From assembly GCA_964587835.1 (NCBI GenBank), contig CAZPMN010000006.1, positions 1 to 64,000 of the forward strand: a stretch of 64,000 nt of DNA, in the 5' to 3' direction. The notes under the pieces were generated by a model. The model saw only the letters and a program-made list of their open reading frames with translations. It searched no databases and was not told where the DNA came from. Within the stretch, counting starts at the first letter, position 1, and each line of letters begins with the position of its first letter. This document shows positions 58,305 through 64,000 of the stretch, one piece after another. The position numbers and the translations under genes were made by a program. This DNA is from Erginobacter sp964587835. Lineage in GTDB: Bacteria > Auribacterota > Erginobacteria > Erginobacterales > Erginobacteraceae.

Positions 58305-59221
58305 GGCGGCCCGGTTATGGTCGGGTGGCGGCCGCGGTCTGCCTGGTCGCCCTCTTGCTCGGCGGCTGCCAGCACCTGGAATCGATGGGGGAGTTGGGGG
58401 GGGCGGTCGGGCAGGCGACCGGGGTGATGACCGAGGAGCAGGCGGAGTCCTTAGGCAAAGTGACCAAGGCGGTGGCCAAGACCTTCGCCGATATCACCCC
58501 GGAGCAGGAGTACTATATCGGCCGGGCGGTGGCAGCCACGGTCCTGGACAGCTACCGGCCCTACGACCGGCCCGAGGCCAACCGCTACCTCAACCTCCTC
58601 GGCCAGACTCTGGCCCAGGCCTCGGACAAGCCGGAGACCTTTGGGGGCTACCACTTCCTGATCCTCGACTCCGATGAGATCAACGCCTTCGCCGCCCCGG
58701 GCGGCTTCATCTTCGTCTCCCGGGGGATGATCCGCCTCTGCCGGACCGAGGACGACCTGGCGGCGGTTCTGGCCCACGAGGTCGGACATGTCCAGAATCT
58801 ACACGGGCTGCGGGCGATCAAGTCGAGCCGGCTCACCTCCGCCCTCACCATCCTCGCCGCCGAGGGGGCGAAGTCTTTCGGGGGGAAGGAGCTGGCCGAG
58901 CTGACCGAGGTCTTCGAGGACTCGATCAGTGACATCACCTCGACGATGATGAACAGCGGCTACGCCCGCTCCTACGAGCGGGAAGCCGACCGGGCGGCGG
59001 TGACGATTATGAAGCGTGTCGGCTACAACCCCAACGGCCTGATCGCAATGCTCAAGCAGATGAAGAAGGACCTCAAACCCGGCGGACCGGACTTCGCCAA
59101 GACCCACCCCGACCCCGAGGACCGGATCCGGGATATTGAGAAAGAGATCGGGCGGTACAGTCCGGTCCAGTCACCGGCGGTGCGGCAGGAGAGGTTCGTG
59201 AGGAATCTTAAGGGTGTGTAG
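58301..59221 (+). CDS. M48-family lipoprotein metalloprotease
   Basis: The 306-residue protein starts at a GTG within the SH3 gene stop. It has a lipobox LLGGC (Cys 23), so it should be anchored in the outer or inner membrane facing the periplasm. The protease domain has NAFAAPGGFIFVSRGM, the zinc motif HEVGHVQNLHG with catalytic Glu, and the third ligand in YEREADRAAV. This is the LoiP/BepA/YggG type, which degrades misfolded outer-membrane proteins. Length fits the family. The adjoining SH3 protein may target it to the wall. Confidence 0.9.
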   Translation: MRRPGYGRVAAAVCLVALLLGGCQHLESMGELGGAVGQATGVMTEEQAESLGKVTKAVAKTFADITPEQEYYIGRAVAATVLDSYRPYDRPEANRYLNLLGQTLAQASDKPETFGGYHFLILDSDEINAFAAPGGFIFVSRGMIRLCRTEDDLAAVLAHEVGHVQNLHGLRAIKSSRLTSALTILAAEGAKSFGGKELAELTEVFEDSISDITSTMMNSGYARSYEREADRAAVTIMKRVGYNPNGLIAMLKQMKKDLKPGGPDFAKTHPDPEDRIRDIEKEIGRYSPVQSPAVRQERFVRNLKGV

Positions 59222-59233
59222 GGATTGGGGAAG

Positions 59234-59279
59234 GGTAATCAGTAATCAGTAATCAGTAATCGGTGATCAGTAATCGGTG
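59234..59279. repeat. AATCAGT/AATCGGT heptamer repeat reaching a start codon
   Basis: Six 7-base units (AATCAGT, AATCGGT) run to the end of the spacer. The predicted GTG start of the cyclase gene at 59277 lies within the last unit. The same family occurs at 1591 and 14758. Confidence 0.85.
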
Positions 59280-61427
59280 ACCAGGTTGGCGAAGAGTCCG
59301 GTGGGTAAGAAGGTGCTCCGGGGCGGGGTAATCGGGGTGCTGGCCGCGGCGCTGGCCCTGGCGGGGTGGCATCTCCGGGTCTTCGACCGCTGGGAGGCCG
59401 CCTCCTGGACCTGGCGGGTCCGCTACTTCGCCTGGCCGGGGCCCGAGACCTCTCGGATCAAACTGATCCTCCTCGACCAGGCCAGCCTCGACTGGGGAAA
59501 GAACGAGCTGGGTCTCTCCTGGCCTTGGCCCCGAGAGGTTTACGGACCCCTGATCGACTTCTGCCGGAGGGGCGGGGCGAAGGTACTCGCCTTCGATGTC
59601 CTCTATACCGAACCATCCCCCTACAGTGTGGCCGACGACCGCGCGCTGGGCGAGGCGATCGGTCGCGCGCCGCCCTTCGTCGTAGCGTTGGCCTTAAGCC
59701 GGACCACCGGGGGGAGGATCGACTGGCCGGAAGATATCCCGACCCCGTCCCTGCAGATCGCCGGCCTGTCCGGTTGGCTGGCCGGGGGTCGGGAACGATC
59801 CCTGGTCTATCCCCGGGCGGCCTTTCCCATCCCCGAGGCGGCGGCCGACGCCGCTCTCCTCGGCTCGGTGACCGAGGAGCCCGACCCGGACTCCGTCTTC
59901 CGCCGGGCCGCCCTCTTCTCGGTCTTTGACGGCCGGATCGTCCCCACCCTGGGGACCGCCACCTACCTCGCCCCCCGGGACCGGGAAGCGATGGAGCTGG
60001 CGGTGGAGGGGGATATCTTCCGGATCGACGGGATCTCCGTCCCCCTGGACAGGGAGGGTCGAGCTCTCCTCCGGTACCGGGGCAGCGCCGCGGTCTACGA
60101 GCCCCTGAGCGCTGCCGGGGTTATCCAGTCCGAGCTCCTCCTGCGGGAAGGGGCGGAACCCCTCCTCAACCCGGAGATCTTCCGGGATTGCTACGTTCTC
60201 TTCGGTTTCTCCGCCCCCGGTCTCCTCGACCTTCGCTCGACGCCTTTGAGCCCGGTCGCCCCCGGGGTTCTGGTCCACGCCGCCGTCCTTGACGATCTCC
60301 TGGCGGGCGACTTCCTCCGCCAGTGCCCTCCCTGCGCGGTGATCCTCTCCGTCCTGCTCCTCGCCCTCATAGCTGCCGTTGCCGTCTCCCTTGCCGCCAA
60401 GGCCTGGCAGGGCGGGGCCCTGGCCCTCTTTCTCCTTCCCCTGCCCTGGGCGATTGGATTCGCCGTCTACCCGGCCGGGTACTGGTGGCCGATCATCGCC
60501 GGGGAGGCGGCGGCCGCCCTCGCCCTGGCCGGCGCGCTGCTTGGAAACTACGCCGTCGAGGGGCGGCAGAAGGCTTTCATCAAGGGGGCCTTCAAGCATT
60601 ACCTCTCGGGGGCGGTGATCGAGCAGCTGATCGGAAACCCCTCCCAGCTCCAACTGGGCGGGGAGCGCAAGGAGCTGACAATCTTCTTCTCCGACATCCA
60701 GAAGTTTTCCACCTTTTCCGAGCGACTCGACCCGCCCGCCCTGATCGCGCTCCTCAATGACTTCCTCTCCGATATGACCGAGATCATCCTCGCTGAGGAG
60801 GGGACGCTCGACAAGTACATCGGGGACGCGATCGTGGCATTCTGGAACGCCCCCCTGACCCAGGGCAATCACGCGCAGAGAGCCATCCGGACGGCCCTGC
60901 GCTGCCAGAAGAAGCTCACCGCCCGCCGGGAGGAGTTCAAGAGCCGGGCAGGCGTCGACCTTTTTATGCGGATCGGGGTCAACACCGGGGAGGTGGTGGT
61001 CGGGAATATGGGGTCGCGGGAGCGGTTCGACTACACCGTCCTCGGCGACGCCGCCAACCTCGCCTCCCGGCTGGAGGGGGCCAACAAGGCCTTCGGGACC
61101 TACCTGATGGTCTCTCAAAGCACCTGGGAAGCGGCCGGCGGCGCCTTCTCCGGGCGGGAGCTGGGGAAGATCCGGGTAGTGGGGCGGAAGACCCCGGTCA
61201 CGGTATTCGAACCCCGGGGGGAGAAGGGGGAGGATGTGCCGAAGGAGTGGGAATCATTTGCCCGGGGACGGGATTTGTGCTATAGAGGCGCCTGGAAGGA
61301 AGCCCTTGAGATCCTGGAGGGCCTCCCGGGCGATCCCCCGTCCCGGGTCTACGCCGAGCGCTGCCGGAAGCTGCTGGCAGAACCCGGATCGAGCTGGGAC
61401 GGGATCTGGAACCTGACCGAGAAATAA
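59277..61427 (+). CDS. CHASE2 adenylate/guanylate cyclase
   Basis: The 716-residue protein has a short cytoplasmic start and membrane helix (GGVIGVLAAALALAGWHL), a periplasmic CHASE2 sensor domain (about 50-330: LILLDQASLDWGKNELGLSW, KVLAFDVLYTEPSPY), three membrane helices (about 345-425), then a class III cyclase (about 460-640). Metal Asp residues are at 473 (FFSDIQKFS) and 517 (IGDAIVAFW). NTGEVVVGNMGSRERFDYT and GDAANLASRLE supply the transition-state Asn and Arg, so it looks active. A short tail follows. The GTG start at 59277 lies inside a heptamer repeat, and the GTG at 59301 is an alternative. It heads a three-gene operon. ATP versus GTP preference cannot be told. Confidence 0.9.
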   Translation: MTRLAKSPVGKKVLRGGVIGVLAAALALAGWHLRVFDRWEAASWTWRVRYFAWPGPETSRIKLILLDQASLDWGKNELGLSWPWPREVYGPLIDFCRRGGAKVLAFDVLYTEPSPYSVADDRALGEAIGRAPPFVVALALSRTTGGRIDWPEDIPTPSLQIAGLSGWLAGGRERSLVYPRAAFPIPEAAADAALLGSVTEEPDPDSVFRRAALFSVFDGRIVPTLGTATYLAPRDREAMELAVEGDIFRIDGISVPLDREGRALLRYRGSAAVYEPLSAAGVIQSELLLREGAEPLLNPEIFRDCYVLFGFSAPGLLDLRSTPLSPVAPGVLVHAAVLDDLLAGDFLRQCPPCAVILSVLLLALIAAVAVSLAAKAWQGGALALFLLPLPWAIGFAVYPAGYWWPIIAGEAAAALALAGALLGNYAVEGRQKAFIKGAFKHYLSGAVIEQLIGNPSQLQLGGERKELTIFFSDIQKFSTFSERLDPPALIALLNDFLSDMTEIILAEEGTLDKYIGDAIVAFWNAPLTQGNHAQRAIRTALRCQKKLTARREEFKSRAGVDLFMRIGVNTGEVVVGNMGSRERFDYTVLGDAANLASRLEGANKAFGTYLMVSQSTWEAAGGAFSGRELGKIRVVGRKTPVTVFEPRGEKGEDVPKEWESFARGRDLCYRGAWKEALEILEGLPGDPPSRVYAERCRKLLAEPGSSWDGIWNLTEK

Positions 61428-61430
61428 GCG

Positions 61431-62306
61431 ATGAAAGTCACCTTTTACGGCGTCCGGGGGACCAGCCCGATGACCGGCTCCGACTTTTCCGGATACGGTG
61501 GGGAGACGACCTCGATCCTGGTCGAGGGGGAGGGGGGAGAACTGATCGCCATCGACGCCGGGACCGGCCTGCGGTCCCTGGGCCGGGACCTGGAGAAGAA
61601 GCCCTCCGACGGGTCGAAACTCCTCCTCCTGATGACCCACTACCACCTCGACCACCTGATGGGGCTGCCGGCCTTCGCCCCCCTCTACCGGGAGGGGGCC
61701 CGCCTGGCCATCGCCGCCCCTTTGCGGAAAGGCCGGAGAGCAAAGACGGTGATCACCCGGATCTTCTCCGCCCCCCTGTGGCCGCTCCAGATCGACAACA
61801 TCCCCGCCCGGGTCGAGTTCCGCGACCTTCCCGAAACCTCGGCTTCCGGCCCCCTCTCCCGGGGAAGCTTGAAAGTCCGGTGGACCCCGCTCCACCACCC
61901 GGGAGGCTCCACCGCCTACCGGTTCGACGAGCCGGCCACCGGGGCCTCCTTTGTCTTCGCCACCGACGTGGAGTGGAGGCAGTCCTCCCCGGCGGAACAG
62001 GAAGCCTTGATCAAGCTTTGCCGTGAACCCGGGCCCTGCGGCCTGCTCGCCTTCGACGGCCAGTACGGGGAAGGGGAGTACCCCCGCTTCCGCGGCTGGG
62101 GGCACAGCACCCGCCTCGACGCCGTCGAGGCGGCCCGGGCATCCGGGGCAAGGCGGCTGCTGGTCACCCACCACGACCCCGGAAACGACGACCGGACCCT
62201 GGCGGCGGCGGAGGAGGACCTGGCCGGCGTCTTCCGCTCCGCCCGGTTCGCCCGGGAGGGGATGACCGTGAGGCTGCCCGGCCGGCGGGGAAAGAAGCAG
62301 AAATGA
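61431..62306 (+). CDS. Metallo-beta-lactamase-fold hydrolase, possible phosphodiesterase
   Basis: The 291-residue cytoplasmic protein opens with FYGVRGTSPMTG and YGGETTSILVE, then LIAIDAGTGLR, as in the COG1235 group of MBL-fold hydrolases that includes cyclic-phosphate phosphodiesterases. The metal motif THYHLDHLMG (HxHxDH) is complete. Later ligands are in LHHPGGS, FATDVEW and VTHHDPGNDD. Start at the ATG three bases after the cyclase stop. The gene overlaps the channel gene by ATGA. Position between a cyclase and a cyclic-nucleotide-binding channel suggests it hydrolyses the cyclic nucleotide, but MBL hydrolases act on many substrates, so this is a hypothesis. Confidence 0.78.
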   Translation: MKVTFYGVRGTSPMTGSDFSGYGGETTSILVEGEGGELIAIDAGTGLRSLGRDLEKKPSDGSKLLLLMTHYHLDHLMGLPAFAPLYREGARLAIAAPLRKGRRAKTVITRIFSAPLWPLQIDNIPARVEFRDLPETSASGPLSRGSLKVRWTPLHHPGGSTAYRFDEPATGASFVFATDVEWRQSSPAEQEALIKLCREPGPCGLLAFDGQYGEGEYPRFRGWGHSTRLDAVEAARASGARRLLVTHHDPGNDDRTLAAAEEDLAGVFRSARFAREGMTVRLPGRRGKKQK

Positions 62307-63898
62307 ACGCTTGCCTCCCCGTCATCATCCGGATCGGTTTCTTCCTCGTCCTGACCCTGGTTGCCTTTCTCCTCACCGCGCCCCTGCGCCGCCGGGCCAA
62401 ACAAACCGGGGAGGGGGAGACCGGCTGGCGTCCCGCCCTCCGTTACCTGGCCGGGCGGATCGCCTTCCCCCTCGCCGTCCTGATATTGACCCGGCCCGGC
62501 TACCTGGCCGCCGCCGCCATCTGGCCGGTGAGCCTGGCGCCGGTTTACCTCTCGGGGTGGCTGACCTTCTGGGCGGCCCTCCTCCTGCTCAACTTCCTCG
62601 AAGCCGTCGCCATCCAGATCTACCGCCTGAGGGGGAAGAACTTCCCGGTGCCGGAGCTGCTGCGCAACATCATCCGTTTCGTCTACCTCCTCCTGGTCGC
62701 CTTCGCCGTCCTCCGCTTCGGGCTGGGGTACGACATCTCGCCCCTGCTCGCCTCCACCGCGTTATTAACCGCGGTGGTCGGCTTCGCCCTCCAGGGGGTG
62801 CTGGGAAATCTCCTGGGCGGGATGTCGCTTCACCTCACCCGCTCGGTCGTGCCCGGCGACTGGATCCGGGTGGGGGAGGAGGAGGGGCGGGTGATCGAGA
62901 CCAACTGGCGGGAGACGCGGCTGCGGACCCTGGGCGGCCATACCATCATCGTCCCCAACAGCGTCGTCTCCTCGACCGTGGTCCACAACCTCTCCACACC
63001 GACTCCGGTCCGCCGACACCAGCTCAATGTCGGAGCCAGCTACTCCGACGCCCCCGGCGAGGTGATCGCCGCCCTGGAGTCCGCCGCCCTCCAGATCCCC
63101 GAGGTCCTGCGCCGCCCCCAACCCTCCGCCTACGTGACCGCCTTCCAGGACTACGGGATCAACTACGTGCTGAGATACTGGTCGAAGCGCTACTACGACC
63201 GGGTCCCGGTTGACGGCGACGTCGGGCGGATGATCTGGTACGAGTTCAAGCGGCGGGGGATCGAAATCCCCTTCCCGATGAGCGACAAGCTCTTGAACGA
63301 CTTTATGGCCGTGGTCTACCGCCAGCGCCGCCTCCCGCCCGACGACGGGGAGCTGGAGCGGCGGGGGAGGGTCCTGGCCGCCTCCGAGCTCTTCAGCAAG
63401 GTCCTGATCGACCGGGAAGGGAGCCCCCTGCTCAGCCGCGAGGACGCCGGGAAGCTGGCCCCGGAGCTGCGTTTCGTCCGCTACACCGACGGGGAGACCC
63501 TCTTCCGGCAGGGGGAGGAGGGGGAGAACTGCTACATCGTCTCCCGGGGGAAGCTGAAGGTCTCGGTGGCCGGGGAGGAGGGGATCGCGGCCTGCGAGCT
63601 CGAGATCGGGGAGCGGGGTCTGGTCGGGGAGATGAGCCTGCTGACCGGTCTTCCCCGGACCGCCACCGTGGCCGCCGCCGGTGAGGCTGAGCTGCTCGAG
63701 GTCAACCGGGCAGCCTTCACCCGGCTGCTGGGCCTGAGGGAGGAAATCCCGGAGAAGCTGGCCGATCTGGCCGCCGTCCGGGCCGAGAAGAACGCCGCCG
63801 CCCTCGAGCGGCTGGCCGCCGAGCGGAAGGAGGACCTCTCCGCCTCCCTCAAGCGCGAGAACATCCTCAAGCGCTTCCTCCACTTCCTCCACCATTAA
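62303..63898 (+). CDS. MscS-family channel with C-terminal cyclic-nucleotide-binding domain
   Basis: The 531-residue protein has about four or five membrane helices (about 5-185), then the MscS pore and beta domain: LTAVVGFALQGVLGNLLGGM and GDWIRVGEEEGRVIETNWRE, IVPNSVVSSTVVHN, AYVTAFQDYGINYVLRYW. A cNMP domain follows at about 385-500 with DGETLFRQGEEGENCYIV and the phosphate-binding cassette GEMSLLTGLPRTATV at 443-457. The Gly, Glu and Arg that bind the cyclic phosphate are all kept. This is the architecture of bacterial cyclic-nucleotide-gated MscS-like channels. A terminator starts at its stop codon. It is the third gene of the cyclase operon. Confidence 0.9.
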   Translation: MNACLPVIIRIGFFLVLTLVAFLLTAPLRRRAKQTGEGETGWRPALRYLAGRIAFPLAVLILTRPGYLAAAAIWPVSLAPVYLSGWLTFWAALLLLNFLEAVAIQIYRLRGKNFPVPELLRNIIRFVYLLLVAFAVLRFGLGYDISPLLASTALLTAVVGFALQGVLGNLLGGMSLHLTRSVVPGDWIRVGEEEGRVIETNWRETRLRTLGGHTIIVPNSVVSSTVVHNLSTPTPVRRHQLNVGASYSDAPGEVIAALESAALQIPEVLRRPQPSAYVTAFQDYGINYVLRYWSKRYYDRVPVDGDVGRMIWYEFKRRGIEIPFPMSDKLLNDFMAVVYRQRRLPPDDGELERRGRVLAASELFSKVLIDREGSPLLSREDAGKLAPELRFVRYTDGETLFRQGEEGENCYIVSRGKLKVSVAGEEGIAACELEIGERGLVGEMSLLTGLPRTATVAAAGEAELLEVNRAAFTRLLGLREEIPEKLADLAAVRAEKNAAALERLAAERKEDLSASLKRENILKRFLHFLHH

Positions 63899-63924
63899 AA
63901 TTCCGGGTGGCCCCGGAATTTTAA
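63895..63924 (+). terminator. Terminator of the cyclase-channel operon
   Basis: A perfect 13-bp stem (TTAAAATTCCGGG with its complement) has a 4-base loop. The stop codon TAA of the channel gene is inside the left arm, and the right arm ends in TTTTAA. It is nearly symmetrical and could serve both strands. The last 75 bases of the window hold no recognised feature. Confidence 0.8.
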
Positions 63925-64000
63925 GTTACGTTATTCTTTTCTCTTGACTGCCATAAATATATATGGTACTTTTTCCGCAGAGAGTGGAAGAAGGCCCGCC

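Overview
GC-rich, gene-dense chromosomal DNA from a Gram-negative-type bacterium. Outer-membrane features include lipoproteins with clear lipoboxes, a small beta-barrel protein, an Mla-type lipid transport locus and a MscS channel. No rRNA or other firm phylogenetic marker lies in the window. The FG-GAP-like N-terminus at 42.5 kb, the GH57/GH13 enzymes and the many families of short intergenic palindromic repeats resemble what is seen in uncultured PVC-side or Omnitrophota/Auribacterota-like lineages. That placement is an impression, not a result. A run of 100 N at 24936-25035 shows this is a draft assembly, broken in a tandem repeat.

Layout. 0-4.3 kb: a lipoprotein, a CinA-like molybdopterin-binding-domain protein, galE and malQ. 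4.3-4.8 kb: tRNA-Phe and tRNA-Val with a terminator and promoters. 4.8-18.6 kb: a PAS-only protein, a 1202-residue GH13 enzyme, a HEAT/nuclease pair that may be one frameshifted gene, deoC, a membrane glycosyltransferase, a YgeY-like M20 hydrolase, a CnoX-like thioredoxin-TPR protein, a GH57/DUF3536 enzyme and a MATE exporter. With malQ and galE, the GH13 and GH57 enzymes suggest storage alpha-glucan metabolism. 18.6-24.3 kb: a PMT-like/TPR membrane protein, an outer-membrane protein, a DUF5679 mini-protein, a two-domain nucleoside diphosphate kinase and an aminotransferase. 24.3-30.5 kb: aconitase and an ATP-grasp/P1-peptidase fusion, set among large repeat fields. 30.5-38.2 kb: a histone-deacetylase-like amidohydrolase, a split FUSC pair, zupT and mfd. 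38.4-46.7 kb: small proteins, a repair cluster (GIY-YIG, endonuclease V, AlkD-like), TspO, a DUF4186 chimera, a flavoprotein, a thioesterase, a PAP2 phosphatase and dusB. 46.7-52.5 kb: ubiB-phasin, an amidase with a new-looking C-terminal repeat, adenosine deaminase, a secreted YD-like repeat protein and tRNA-Pro. 52.6-56.1 kb: an Mla-type operon whose ATPase has lost its ATP-binding motifs. 56.2-63.9 kb: a 5'-nucleotidase, an SH3 protein, an M48 protease, then a tight three-gene operon of CHASE2 cyclase, metallo-beta-lactamase-fold hydrolase and MscS channel with a cyclic-nucleotide-binding domain.

Most interesting. (1) The last operon looks like a self-contained cyclic-nucleotide circuit: make, possibly hydrolyse, and gate a channel. 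(2) Two 165-bp non-autonomous elements with matching terminal inverted repeats sit in the loop of the same REP-like palindrome, each flanked by a 6-bp target duplication; an intact copy of the palindrome lies about 100 bp from one of them. (3) An ATP-grasp ligase is fused to a DmpA/P1 peptidase. (4) The Mla ATPase appears catalytically dead. Intergenic DNA carries several unrelated families of short-period repeats that fold into hairpins and sometimes supply stop or start codons to the neighbouring genes.
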